64,000 nucleotides of DNA from contig NZ_SMTF01000015.1 in the NCBI RefSeq assembly GCF_004357985.1, forward strand, positions 24,773-88,772. The letters are read 5' to 3'. The notes beneath the pieces were generated by a model, which ran no database searches, was not told the origin of the DNA, and was given only the letters and a program-made list of their open reading frames with translations. This stretch comes from Luteimonas aestuarii (lineage in GTDB: Bacteria > Pseudomonadota > Gammaproteobacteria > Xanthomonadales > Xanthomonadaceae). Positions 28,509 to 37,455 of the stretch are shown here, one piece after another; the stretch's first letter is position 1, and each line of letters starts with the position of its first letter. Both the position numbers and the translations under genes were made by a program.

Positions 28509-29110
28509 GTCGGTATCCAGTCGCCGAGCAGGGTGGCGGGGTCGGGCCGGTCGCGCTCCGGCACCTCCGTCTTCGGCGTACCGATGTGGATGAAGCCGGC
28601 GATGCGTTCGTCCTCGTCCAACCCCAGCAGCTGCAGGATGGCGTTGTCATAGGCGGGCCATCCGGTCAGCCACGTCGCGCCGAACCCCATTGCCTGCGCA
28701 GCCTGCAACAGCGCGAAGCAGACACAGCCGGCGGTCAGCAGGCGCTCCTGCCCGGGGATCTTGTCGTCGGAAGGATCGAGCACGGCGACCACGACGACCA
28801 CGAGCGGCGCGTGGCTGAAGCGCATGCGGTCCTTCTCGATGGCGCCGTCGCCAGCGCCGGGGTCGCGCTGCATTCCCCGTTTGGCGACGGCCTCTCCCAG
28901 TGCGTGGCGCGCATCGCCATGGATGCGCAGGAACCGGAACGGCACGCGCTTGCCGTGGTCGGGGACGCGGACGGCGGACTCCAGCATGCGTGCCAACGCG
29001 GCGGGATCCGGCCCGGGCTCGCCCAATTGCTTCGCGGGCACGCTGCGGCGGGCGTCGAGCGCTGCAAGTGGTTGCGGGGATTGAGGATTTGCGGATGCAG
29101 TCACAGACAT
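28505..29110 (-). CDS. YdjA-type nitroreductase family protein
   Basis: A 201-residue FMN-dependent nitroreductase fold. ALDARRSVPAKQLGEPGPD is the N-terminal FMN-binding pattern, AVRVPDHGKRVPFRFL and QAAQAMGFGATWLTGWPAYD the mid and dimer segments, and GFIHIGTPKTEVPERDRP the C-terminal signature of YdjA-like members. It probably reduces quinones or nitro compounds with NAD(P)H. It is upstream of and overlapping the exonuclease gene. The first gene on the opposite strand starts 60 bases away. Confidence 0.88.
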   Translation of the reverse strand: MSVTASANPQSPQPLAALDARRSVPAKQLGEPGPDPAALARMLESAVRVPDHGKRVPFRFLRIHGDARHALGEAVAKRGMQRDPGAGDGAIEKDRMRFSHAPLVVVVVAVLDPSDDKIPGQERLLTAGCVCFALLQAAQAMGFGATWLTGWPAYDNAILQLLGLDEDERIAGFIHIGTPKTEVPERDRPDPATLLGDWIPT

Positions 29111-29170
29111 GGAGGTTCCGGTTGCTGGATTCTGGCGTGGGCCACTTCGCCCCGCGCATTCTCCCCCGAA

Positions 29171-31597
29171 ATGACGCACGACCGTGATCCATCGCTGATG
29201 CTGCAAGGCAGGGCCACCGCTCCGCGATCGCCGGTGCGTGTTTTGGAAACGCTGCGCCGTGATGCCGTGACCGAGCTGGGCGGCGTGTTGTCGGGTTTCT
29301 GGAGTTCGATCGAGGAACAGGTGCGCCTGGCCGCACTCGCCTCGCATGACTTTGCCTCCGCGCAGGAAGACCGCGTCGCGGTGATGGCGCTGAGCCATCG
29401 CGCGCTGGAGCTTGCCACGAAGTTCCGCAGCGCAGTCGAAGCCGAGTTCGATCGCTGGGAGCAGGCCTCTGGCGACGACGATGATGCCAAGTCCAAGTCG
29501 CTGAGCCTGATGTCCGAGGGCGAACTGGAAGTCCATCTTGCCGGCCAGCAGATCACCGAATTGCTGGATCACCAGTTCCTGCATCCGCTGGCCCAGCTCG
29601 ACGAGCGGCTGTCCGCACTGTCCGAGTCACTGGGCATCCGTCGTGGGCGATCGAACCCGATGCGCCCCGAGGTGGCCGTGAGCGCCTTCGTTGCGTTGTT
29701 CGGCGCGGACGACCTGACTCCGTCATTGCGTTCGATGGTGTTCCACCAGTTCGACAAGCGCCTGCCCAAGGTGCTTGGCGAACTGTACGACAAGGCGAAC
29801 AAGGCACTTGATGCTGCGTCGTTCGGCACACAGCCTTCGGTCCGTGCCCAGGGATCCAGGGCCGCGCGGCCCGCGCAGCCTTCGAGCCTGCCGCCGGCAC
29901 AGCAGGCGAATGGTGGCGAATGGGTGCCCGAGGGTGGCGTGGTACAGCACGTCCGGAGCGGAGATGCGGCAGGCGTACCGCTGACGCAGGGATATGCGCC
30001 AGCCGGCGGGCATGGGGTGCAGGAATCACACGCCACGGCGCAGATCCGGGCGCAGGTGGTGGCCGAGGCGCTGTCCAGCGGCCAGCCGATGCGGTATCGC
30101 GACCTGATGCGCGAGCAACTGCACGCCTGGCGCGCACGGGCCGGCGGCTCGCTGTTGGGCGGGCAAGCGGCCGATTCCGGCGAGGTGTCTCCGCCGCACG
30201 CAGCGCCCTTCGCATCACATCCCCGGATGTCAAACGCCCAGGTGCTGGGGACGTCGGAACTGCTCAGCGTGGCCAGCCTGCTCCAGGGCGAAGACCCGGA
30301 GCCCTACGCCCGCGCCCTGGCCGGCCAGGGTGAGCGGCCACTTGCCGACGTGCTTCGGCACCGGATCCTCAGCAGCCTGCGCGAGATCGGGTTCGATCCC
30401 GCGAAGACCCATTTCAGTACCGACGAAGAAGATGCGATCGACCTGATCGGCATCCTGTTCCAGTCGCTGTACGAAGCCAACGACCTGGTGGAGCAGGCGC
30501 GCGACATGTACGGTCGCCTGGTCGTGCCCTACCTCAAGGTGGCGTTGACCGACGATTCGCTGTTCAACCGCCGCACCCATCCGGCGCGGCAGCTGCTGGA
30601 CGTGCTGACCGAGGCCTGTGATGGCAACAGCGGCGAGACCCCGCAGGACAAGGAAACGCTGGAGCGTGCCGAGCACGCCGTGGACCGTGTGGTCGATGAA
30701 TACCAGGACGACCAGGCCATCTTCGAACTGGCGGCCGCCGAACTGCGCGACCAGCTGGAGCAGCAGAAGCGGCGCTCTGAGCTGTCCGAAAAGCGTGCAG
30801 CGGAAGCGATCCACGGCCGCGAGCGCCTGGCGCAGGCGCGTCGCGACGCCGATGGGCTGGTGGCCTCGCGCCTCGCCGACCGGCCCATGACCGCGGCCGT
30901 CGCGCACTTCCTCGATCGGCACTGGCGCCACCACCTCACCCAGACCTGGCTGCGCGACGGTCCGGATTCCGCGCGCCACCTCGCGGCGATCGGCACCGGT
31001 GATGCGATGGTGCAGGTGGATGCGGACGCGGCGGATGTCCGCGGCGTTGCCGTCGCCCAGCAACTGCTGGCGCTTCAGGTGCCGCTGGGCGAGTGTTATT
31101 CCAACTGCGGCATGGACGCCACGGCGGCGCGCGACGCCATGGCGCGCATCATCTCGGCGCTGGCGCTGCCGGATACGCCGCGCAAAATACACCAGCCCAA
31201 TCCGCCGGATGCGGAGGAGGTTTCCCAGGATGCTTCCGACGACGCGTCGAGCCGCCTGCAACTGGCCGGGGGGACCGCGACGCTTGCGTTCGATCCCGCC
31301 ATTGCCGCGCGCATGCGCCGGCTGCGCGTGGGCCAGGGGCTGCGCCTGATCGACGAGGACGGCCACGAAACCGCGTGCCGCATCGCCTGGGTCAGTCCGT
31401 TGACGTCGCGTTTCCTGATCGTGAACCGTCGCGGCGTGCGCAAGCTGGTGGTCTCGCCGGAAGAGTTGGCCTCGCTGGTGGCGACAGGGCGCGTCGTGCT
31501 GCGCGCGGTCGACGCCCCCTTCGACGAGGCGATGCGCCAATTGTGGCAGCGGCTCAATGCCGCCCCCGATGGCGAGGGTGCGCGAAAGGTTTCCTGA
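29171..31597 (+). CDS. DUF1631 family protein, first of a tandem pair
   Basis: An 808-residue cytoplasmic-looking protein without signal or membrane segments. Landmarks shared with the next gene are LMSEGELEVHLAGQQ, RRGRSNPMRPEVAVSAF, FLDRHWRHHLTQTWLRDG and the C-terminal beta-rich IAWVSPLTSRFLIVNRRG. These fit the DUF1631 family, often mislabelled thymidine phosphorylase; the function is unknown. A low-complexity linker at about 215-310 separates the N-terminal and central regions. I chose the ATG at 29171, as the open frame upstream is antisense to the nitroreductase. Confidence 0.85.
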   Translation: MTHDRDPSLMLQGRATAPRSPVRVLETLRRDAVTELGGVLSGFWSSIEEQVRLAALASHDFASAQEDRVAVMALSHRALELATKFRSAVEAEFDRWEQASGDDDDAKSKSLSLMSEGELEVHLAGQQITELLDHQFLHPLAQLDERLSALSESLGIRRGRSNPMRPEVAVSAFVALFGADDLTPSLRSMVFHQFDKRLPKVLGELYDKANKALDAASFGTQPSVRAQGSRAARPAQPSSLPPAQQANGGEWVPEGGVVQHVRSGDAAGVPLTQGYAPAGGHGVQESHATAQIRAQVVAEALSSGQPMRYRDLMREQLHAWRARAGGSLLGGQAADSGEVSPPHAAPFASHPRMSNAQVLGTSELLSVASLLQGEDPEPYARALAGQGERPLADVLRHRILSSLREIGFDPAKTHFSTDEEDAIDLIGILFQSLYEANDLVEQARDMYGRLVVPYLKVALTDDSLFNRRTHPARQLLDVLTEACDGNSGETPQDKETLERAEHAVDRVVDEYQDDQAIFELAAAELRDQLEQQKRRSELSEKRAAEAIHGRERLAQARRDADGLVASRLADRPMTAAVAHFLDRHWRHHLTQTWLRDGPDSARHLAAIGTGDAMVQVDADAADVRGVAVAQQLLALQVPLGECYSNCGMDATAARDAMARIISALALPDTPRKIHQPNPPDAEEVSQDASDDASSRLQLAGGTATLAFDPAIAARMRRLRVGQGLRLIDEDGHETACRIAWVSPLTSRFLIVNRRGVRKLVVSPEELASLVATGRVVLRAVDAPFDEAMRQLWQRLNAAPDGEGARKVS

Positions 31598-31665
31598 CCG
31601 GGCTCCGTGCCCCGGTGCCGTGAACGAACTGAACGTGATGCCTTCGCGCGGCCGATCCGTCCACT

Positions 31666-33735
31666 ATGCTATCGATGCATTTCAGGACGGATGGCGGGTC
31701 AGGCGTGCAAGATCCAGGTCAAGCCGGAGGGCGGGTCCCACCGGCCGATATCCTCGACAACCTGCGTAACGGGCTGGTCGCGCGGCTGATGCCGCTGATG
31801 CGCGACTCGCTCGACGCTGCCCTGCGGGAGCTGGACGGCCGTGCCGCGGCCAGCCCGCCGTCCCCCGCGCTGGTCGAGGACCGTACCGATATCGGCATGC
31901 TGTTGCGCGAGGTCCTGGCCTACGAAAAGCGCTGGCAGGAACAGATCGACACCATGCTGCGTGGCTGGCCGGCGCTGTCGCGGGCACGCACGGGCAAATT
32001 CGAACTGATGGCCGAGAGCGAGCTGCATGTGCAACTGGTGGGCGCGCCGGTCATCGACGCGCTGGAGCGGCGGTTCGGGGACATGGTGGACCTGCTGGAC
32101 AGACGCCTCTACACCGTCGCCGCGCGCATGGGCTCGCGCGAGCGACCGCGCAATCCGTTCGGCCCGAGCGCGCTGGCCGAGACCTTCCTGCGTGCCTTCA
32201 CCGTACTCGATTCCAGCGCACGCGTGCATGCGCTGGTGCTCAAGCATTTCGCAAGGCTGGCGTCGGAGCGGCTGGGCGCCATCTACCACTGGTGCAACGG
32301 CACGCTCGCCGAAGCCGGATACGAGATGTCGTCCGGCAATGAAGGCGTGCTGGTGCTTGGACTCGCGCCGGAACTGGCGCAGGCGCGCGTGGCCACCGGC
32401 CGGGACGACAGGGGGCAGCTCGACCGATTGCGCCGTGCGCTGGTGGGCATGGCGCGTGCGCAGCCAGCAGGCACGCGCGAAATGCTGGATGGGGAACTGC
32501 TGGCGGCACTGGACCTGCTGGGCGCCGACCGCGCAGCGACCGGTCAGGACGAATCCGCCCTGGGCGAGCAACTGCGGCTGCGCATCGATCGCGTGGCGGC
32601 GAGCATCGGGCTGGCCCCTGGTGAGGTCGTGCGTTCGCCGCTGCAGGAAGCCGCCATCGAGATCACCAGCCGGCTGTTCGAGCATTTGCGCGACCATGCG
32701 GTGCTGTCGGACGTCGCGGCGCGAACGCTTTCGCGCCTGGCAGTGCCCTGCACCCGGTGCGCGATGGAGGTGCCGGGGCTGTTCGACGACGCCGGACGCC
32801 CCCCCCTGCTGCTGCTGTCCACGCTGGTCGAGTTGTGGGATGGCAACGCGGGCAGGAATCCTGCCGAGGCCGTGCTTCATCGGATCGCCGACCAGGCGGC
32901 CGCGGACGTGCTGGCCGATCTGCACGGCGGCCTGGCGCTTGCGCCACGCCTGCTGGAGCACATCGAGTCGGAGGTCGGGCCGATCCGGCGCCGGGCGGAC
33001 ATGGCGGCGCGCAGGCTGTGGCAGTCGATGCAGGGCAAGGAGCGACTGGACGCGGCGCGTGCGGCCGCGGACCGGCAACTGGAGGCTCTGTTCGAGCGTG
33101 GCCCATTGCCGCCCGTGCTTGCTGCATTCCTGTCGGAGCATTGGCGTCAATGGCTGGCGCAGACATGGCTGCGCGACGGCGCGGGTTCCGACAGGTATAT
33201 CGATGCCACCGCACTGGGCGAACGCTTGCTCGCGATCGATGGCGAGCGCGATGGCCGTCGCGTGGCGCAGTCGCTGCTGGAGGTGGAGCCGACGCTGCGC
33301 GAATGTGTCGCCAGCAGCGGCCTCCAGGGCGAGGCGTCGGTCGCGGCGCTGTCCGCGCTGGTGGCCGAGTTCGCGGACCCTGACCGCCGGCGACAGCCGG
33401 CCGAGGTCGAGCCGCTGGCGAAAGCAGGCGCCATGCCGGCCGTGGAAATGCCTTCCGGTGCGGAGGAATTGCAGGCGGGCGATCGCGTGCTCCATCGCCT
33501 CATGGATGGTGGACACCAGGCGCTGCACGTCGCCTGGCGCAGCCCGCTGACCGGTCGATGCCTGTTGGTCGATGCGCAAGGCGCGCGCGTGGCTGACATC
33601 GATGCGGTCACGCTGGAAGCCTCGGTGGCCCGCGGTGACTTGATCGTCCGGCAGGGAGACCCGGTGCGCAACGCGCTGTCGGCCATCGCTTCGGCCATTG
33701 CCGCGCATGTCCCGGCGGAACGATCGCCTGCCTGA
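31666..33735 (+). CDS. DUF1631 family protein, second of a tandem pair
   Basis: A 689-residue paralogue of the preceding gene (start at 31666 or 31675). Matching segments are LMAESELHVQLVGAP, RERPRNPFGPSALAETFL, FLSEHWRQWLAQTWLRDG and VAWRSPLTGRCLLVDAQG. The long linker of the first protein is missing, which explains the shorter length. There is no export signal. The 68-base gap suggests one transcript. Two related proteins side by side could form a hetero-oligomer; that is inference only. Confidence 0.83.
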   Translation: MLSMHFRTDGGSGVQDPGQAGGRVPPADILDNLRNGLVARLMPLMRDSLDAALRELDGRAAASPPSPALVEDRTDIGMLLREVLAYEKRWQEQIDTMLRGWPALSRARTGKFELMAESELHVQLVGAPVIDALERRFGDMVDLLDRRLYTVAARMGSRERPRNPFGPSALAETFLRAFTVLDSSARVHALVLKHFARLASERLGAIYHWCNGTLAEAGYEMSSGNEGVLVLGLAPELAQARVATGRDDRGQLDRLRRALVGMARAQPAGTREMLDGELLAALDLLGADRAATGQDESALGEQLRLRIDRVAASIGLAPGEVVRSPLQEAAIEITSRLFEHLRDHAVLSDVAARTLSRLAVPCTRCAMEVPGLFDDAGRPPLLLLSTLVELWDGNAGRNPAEAVLHRIADQAAADVLADLHGGLALAPRLLEHIESEVGPIRRRADMAARRLWQSMQGKERLDAARAAADRQLEALFERGPLPPVLAAFLSEHWRQWLAQTWLRDGAGSDRYIDATALGERLLAIDGERDGRRVAQSLLEVEPTLRECVASSGLQGEASVAALSALVAEFADPDRRRQPAEVEPLAKAGAMPAVEMPSGAEELQAGDRVLHRLMDGGHQALHVAWRSPLTGRCLLVDAQGARVADIDAVTLEASVARGDLIVRQGDPVRNALSAIASAIAAHVPAERSPA

Positions 33736-33803
33736 CGCCGGTCTGATCGCGCCGCCCCCCTGCATTCGCTAGGATGGCGCAGCATCCATCGGCGGAGCAG
33801 GGC

Positions 33804-34910
33804 ATGGCGGTGACGATCGGAGTGGCGCGCGAGTCCGCGCAAGGCGAGGCGCGCGTGGCATTGACGCCGGAAACCACCAGGAAGTACGTGGCCGCGGGCG
33901 CCCGGGTGCGCGTGCAGCGCGGCGCAGGCGCTGGCGCGCACGTCCCCGACCAGGCCTATGCGGACGCCGGGGCAGAGCTGGTCGATGGCGATGCGCTGGC
34001 CGACGCCGACATCGTCCTGTGCGTACAGCCGCCGGCCGCCCATGCCATTGCAGGCATGAAGCCAGGCGCGGTGCTGGTCGGGGCGCTACAACCGCAAGCG
34101 GACGAATCGCGTGCCGAAGCGATCCGCAGCCACGGCATCGTCGCCTTTCCACTGGAACGCTTGCCGCGCACCACGCGCGCGCAGGCGATGGACATCCTCA
34201 GCTCGCAGGCCGGCATGGCCGGCTACAAGGCGACCTTGATCGCCGCGCAGCTGGCGCCGCGCTTCTTCCCGATGCTCACCACGGCGGCCGGCACCATCCG
34301 CCCGTCGAAGGTGCTGGTGGTCGGTGCCGGCGTGGCCGGGCTGCAAGCGATTGCCACGGCGCGCCGGCTGGGCGCACAGGTGGAAGGGTTCGACGTGCGT
34401 CCGGAGACGCGCGAGCAGATCGAGTCGCTGGGCGGCAAGTTCCTCGACCTTGGCGTAAGCGCCGCGGGCGAGGGCGGCTACGCGCGCCAGCTCACCGACG
34501 AGGAGCGCGCCGAGCAGCAGCGCCGGTTGGCCGAACACCTCAAGGGCGTGGACGTGGTGGTCTGTACCGCGGCCGTGCCGGGGCGACCGGCGCCGAAGAT
34601 CATCAGCGCCGCCATGGTGTCCGGCATGAAGCCGGGCAGCGTGATCGTCGACCTTGCCGCCGAGACAGGTGGCAACTGCGAACTGACCCGGCGCGGCGAG
34701 ACCATCGAATCCGGCGGCGTGCGCATAGCCGGACCGCTGGATCTCGCCAGCATGGGTGCGCTGCACGCCAGCGAAATGTTCGCCCGCAATGTCTACAACT
34801 TCGTATCGCTGCTGCTCGAGGGTGGCGGGCTAGTGTTCGACTGGGACGACGAGCTGCTGGCGAAGACGGTGTGGCCGGAACGGGGAGAAGACCCGGCTGT
34901 GGTTCCATGA
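33804..34910 (+). CDS. pntAA: NAD(P) transhydrogenase subunit alpha, part 1 (soluble NAD domain)
   Basis: A 368-residue dI component: TIGVARESAQGEARVALTPET at the N-terminus, RAQAMDILSSQAGMAGYKA, the NAD-binding VLVVGAGVAGLQAIATARRLGA, and GSVIVDLAAETGGNCE. With PntAB and PntB it forms the proton-translocating transhydrogenase that makes NADPH from NADH. The ATG at 33804 follows GGAG; an alternative ATG is at 33774. The membrane-domain genes pntAB and pntB are 1.7 kb downstream, beyond three opposite-strand genes. Confidence 0.94.
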   Translation: MAVTIGVARESAQGEARVALTPETTRKYVAAGARVRVQRGAGAGAHVPDQAYADAGAELVDGDALADADIVLCVQPPAAHAIAGMKPGAVLVGALQPQADESRAEAIRSHGIVAFPLERLPRTTRAQAMDILSSQAGMAGYKATLIAAQLAPRFFPMLTTAAGTIRPSKVLVVGAGVAGLQAIATARRLGAQVEGFDVRPETREQIESLGGKFLDLGVSAAGEGGYARQLTDEERAEQQRRLAEHLKGVDVVVCTAAVPGRPAPKIISAAMVSGMKPGSVIVDLAAETGGNCELTRRGETIESGGVRIAGPLDLASMGALHASEMFARNVYNFVSLLLEGGGLVFDWDDELLAKTVWPERGEDPAVVP

Positions 34911-35077
34911 GCGGGGCCCGGTTCACCTGACGAAGGGTGGACAAGTCCGGTTCTCTCCCTCCGCCCGGTGATCTTCGGGGCAAAGGCCGCCGCTCACCAC
35001 GATATCGTCGAAACCACCACCCCTGCTTGCGATCAGGATGATCGGTCCGGAATGTGCCGACACGCAATGGCGGCGCG

Positions 35078-35500
35078 CTACGGATTGGTCGCCGGATTCG
35101 CTTCCACCCAGGCGCGACGCTGTTCCGGCGTCATTGCCTTCCAGCGGTCCACCATCGCCTTGCGTTCGGCCTCGGGCAGGTTGCGCATGTGCTGGTAGAG
35201 GGCGCGCGCGTGTTCGCGGCGCTCGGGCGGCATGTCGCTCCAGCGCTTGTGGCCCTGGCGTGCGCGCGTGCGCTCCTCGGGCGTCATCGCCTCCCAGCGG
35301 GCGGCGTGGTCCAGCATGTGCTGGCGGCGCTCGGGCGTGCTGTTGTTCCAGCGCTCGCGCACGGGCGCGGTGAGCTGTTCGCGCTGCTGCGGGGTGAGCT
35401 GGTCCCACGCCGGCAGCGATGGCGTGGCCGATTGCGCGGCGGCGATGCCGGGCGCGAGCAGGGCGAGGGACAGCAGGGTGGGCAGGATCATCTTGTGCAT
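35078..35500 (-). CDS. Exported DUF3106 protein with repeated W-x-MTPEER units
   Basis: A 140-residue secreted protein: signal peptide MHKMILPTLLSLALLAPGIAAAQ, then several repeats of the form R-W-x-x-M-T-P-E-E-R/P-P-E-R-R (about 31-135), the DUF3106 pattern. It is highly charged and helical, and probably periplasmic. It is the last of three genes behind an ECF sigma factor, an arrangement suggesting an envelope-stress or regulon-output protein; its exact role is unknown. The 167-base convergent gap to pntAA shows no clear hairpin. Confidence 0.85.
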   Translation of the reverse strand: MHKMILPTLLSLALLAPGIAAAQSATPSLPAWDQLTPQQREQLTAPVRERWNNSTPERRQHMLDHAARWEAMTPEERTRARQGHKRWSDMPPERREHARALYQHMRNLPEAERKAMVDRWKAMTPEQRRAWVEANPATNP

Positions 35501-35506
35501 GACGGG

Positions 35507-35881
35507 TTACTCCATCGCCAGCAGGTTGGCATCGCTGGAGGCGAGCCAGAGGAAGAAATCGGGGTTTTCATCGAGCGCGGCGTATGCGTCGTCGATCTCG
35601 ACGGCAGGCGTGCCCGCGGTGGCGAGGGGTGCCATCGTGGCAGGTGCGTCGGAGGTGGTCTGCAGGCCAAAGCCCAAGCCAATGGCAACCACCAGCAGCG
35701 ACGCAAAGGCCGCCGCGGCCGGCAGGCCGAACCAGCGACGCGGCCTTGCGTCGCCCTGCAGGGCGGCGTGGCGACGACGGTGCAGCTGCGCCATGGTGCC
35801 GGCGGAGACGCCAGACACGGCCCGCGCATGCAGGGCACGCATGGCGTCGTCGAAACGCTGGTCTTCATGCGGGGTGGTCAT
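35507..35881 (-). CDS. Single-pass membrane protein, probable anti-sigma factor
   Basis: A 124-residue protein with a basic cytoplasmic N-terminal half (about 1-50), one membrane helix (AAAAFASLLVVAIGLGFGL, about 55-73) and an acidic C-terminal tail. The gene starts within the sigma factor stop (ATGA) and is followed by the DUF3106 gene after 6 bases. Size, topology and position fit an anti-sigma factor, although no ZAS zinc motif is visible. The function is inferred from context. Confidence 0.75.
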   Translation of the reverse strand: MTTPHEDQRFDDAMRALHARAVSGVSAGTMAQLHRRRHAALQGDARPRRWFGLPAAAAFASLLVVAIGLGFGLQTTSDAPATMAPLATAGTPAVEIDDAYAALDENPDFFLWLASSDANLLAME

Positions 35882-36510
35882 CGGAAATCCTCCAGTCGTT
35901 TCTGCAATGCGTCGCGGGCGCGGAACAGGTGGGTCTTCACCGAGCCTTCGCCGCAGCCCATGACGCGGGCGGTGGTCTCGACGTCCAGCTCTTCCAGCAC
36001 CCGCAGGGTGAAGGCCTCGCGTTGGCGCGCGGGCAGGTCGCGCAGCGCTTCGGCCAGCGTCGCGTAGGCTTCGCGGCCGTCATGGGCGCGGGACGGATCG
36101 GGCGTGTCCTCGTCGGCCCAGTCGATCTCGCCCCCGTCCGGCTCGCGCGCATCGGCGATCCAGCCCAGGCGGAAAGTGCGCCGCCGTTGCTGGTCGATGA
36201 TGCGGCTGCGCAGTACGGTCCAGAACAGCGGGGTCCATTCCTGTGGCGGCCGGTCGCGGTAACCGAGCATCTTCGCCATTGCGTCCTGCACCGCGTCCAG
36301 CGCGTCCTCGCGGTGGCGCAGGCCCAGTTCGGCGAAGCGGAAGGCGCGCGCCGAGACGGTGCCCAGGAACTGCTCGAGCGTTTCAGGCACGGCGGCGGCG
36401 TTGGCGGGGCTGGCATCCACGGCCGCAAGCGTACCCGCCACGGCCGTGTGCCGGGCGTGGGCGGCCCGGGCCCGGGTGCTGCTGTCGAAACCGCTTCCGT
36501 CCATTGCCAC
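35878..36510 (-). CDS. ECF-type RNA polymerase sigma factor
   Basis: A 210-residue sigma factor. The sigma2 region contains RAFRFAELGLRHREDALDAVQDAMAKML and FWTVLRSRIIDQQRRR; the sigma4 region is LRDLPARQREAFTLRVLEELDVETTARVMGCGEGSVKTHLFRARDALQKRL. It should direct a small stress or envelope regulon. An Ala-rich N-terminal lead of about 45 residues may mean a later start. It overlaps the presumed anti-sigma gene. The group lies, on the other strand, between pntAA and pntAB. Confidence 0.92.
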   Translation of the reverse strand: MAMDGSGFDSSTRARAAHARHTAVAGTLAAVDASPANAAAVPETLEQFLGTVSARAFRFAELGLRHREDALDAVQDAMAKMLGYRDRPPQEWTPLFWTVLRSRIIDQQRRRTFRLGWIADAREPDGGEIDWADEDTPDPSRAHDGREAYATLAEALRDLPARQREAFTLRVLEELDVETTARVMGCGEGSVKTHLFRARDALQKRLEDFR

Positions 36511-36631
36511 CTCGCCCTCCTGACGCGGGGTTCGCAGAGGTCAACGCCCGGCGACCGGCGGGGTTGACGCGGCTGGCGGTGGATTCACGGGCGGTTATGA
36601 TGCAGGCGACGCCTACGCGGGGAGCGGCCGG

Positions 36632-36931
36632 ATGATCGACGGGTTCGTGGCGCTGTACATCTTCATGCTGGCGGCCATCGCCGGACACGTGATCATCTCG
36701 CGGGTGCCGGTGATCCTGCACACGCCGCTGATGTCGGGCAGCAACTTCATCCACGGGATCGTGCTGATCGGCGCGATGGTGGTGCTGGGGCACGCCGAGA
36801 CGCCGCTGGAGAAGGCGATCGGCTTCATCGCGGTGCTGATGGGTGCGGGCAACGCCGCCGGCGGCTACGTCGTGACCGAGCGGATGCTGGAGATGTTCAA
36901 GTCGTCGAAGAAGCCGGGGGGCGGCAAGTGA
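36632..36931 (+). CDS. pntAB: NAD(P) transhydrogenase subunit alpha, part 2 (membrane)
   Basis: A 99-residue membrane subunit with three or four helices: MIDGFVALYIFMLAAIAGHVII, TPLMSGSNFIHGIVLIGAMVVLG and KAIGFIAVLMGAGNAAGGYVVTERML, the family pattern. It forms part of the proton channel with PntB. It ends in GTGA, overlapping the start of an unexpected additional membrane-protein gene. GGGGAG lies upstream of the ATG. Confidence 0.94.
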   Translation: MIDGFVALYIFMLAAIAGHVIISRVPVILHTPLMSGSNFIHGIVLIGAMVVLGHAETPLEKAIGFIAVLMGAGNAAGGYVVTERMLEMFKSSKKPGGGK

Positions 36932-37455
36932 GTGCGCTGCGGGCGGGCGCCGTGGACGGCATCCGGCAGCGGTGGACGGCGCGCGACGTGTTCCAGGCGA
37001 TCAGCTACCTGCAGTACCCGATGCTGCTGGTCGCCGTGGGCTATGCCGGCAAGTCCGTCATGGCCATCGTGTCCGCCCGTGGCGAAGGTCTGTCGCCAGC
37101 TTACGGCGACTGGAACTACATCCTCCTGTATGCCGGCATCGGCATTGGCCTGTCGTCGTTGCAGGATCCACGCAAGGCCCAGAACGAGGTGTCGCGCAAG
37201 GTCTGGCAAGACCCGCGCAAGGGGCGCTGGATGCTGGCACTGCTCGCGGCGTATGCGTTCGGTGCGATGGCGACGGGACTGGCCGGCGCCTACCTGGCGG
37301 AGGACACGGCCATCAGCCAGTTGTCGCTGGGCTTGCTGGCACTCGGGCTGGGCATGCTGGGCCTGTTGAAGACGGTCATCGAAATGCGAGAGCACCATCG
37401 GCTGGACCGTCAGCCCGTGGTCGACACCGGCGTGACGCATGGAGGGCAGGCATGA
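36928..37455 (+). CDS. Four-helix membrane protein inside the pnt operon, function unknown
   Basis: A 175-residue protein starting at GTG 36928, which overlaps the pntAB stop. Four predicted helices lie at about 29-50, 62-80, 100-122 and 130-150, with a basic loop RKAQNEVSRKVWQDPRKGR. I recognise no family. Both ends are coupled: its TGA overlaps the pntB ATG. Such tight placement suggests a transhydrogenase-associated role, but nothing in the sequence shows a function. Confidence 0.85.
   Translation: MSALRAGAVDGIRQRWTARDVFQAISYLQYPMLLVAVGYAGKSVMAIVSARGEGLSPAYGDWNYILLYAGIGIGLSSLQDPRKAQNEVSRKVWQDPRKGRWMLALLAAYAFGAMATGLAGAYLAEDTAISQLSLGLLALGLGMLGLLKTVIEMREHHRLDRQPVVDTGVTHGGQA

Noticed and set aside
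34911..35077. Terminator or RNA in the pntAA-DUF3106 convergent gap
   Set aside because: I saw no convincing stem with a T-tract or other structure there.
35078..36510. Idea that the sigma block inside the pnt genes is a mobile island
   Set aside because: No integrase, transposase, terminal repeats or target duplication is visible, and the base composition matches the neighbours.
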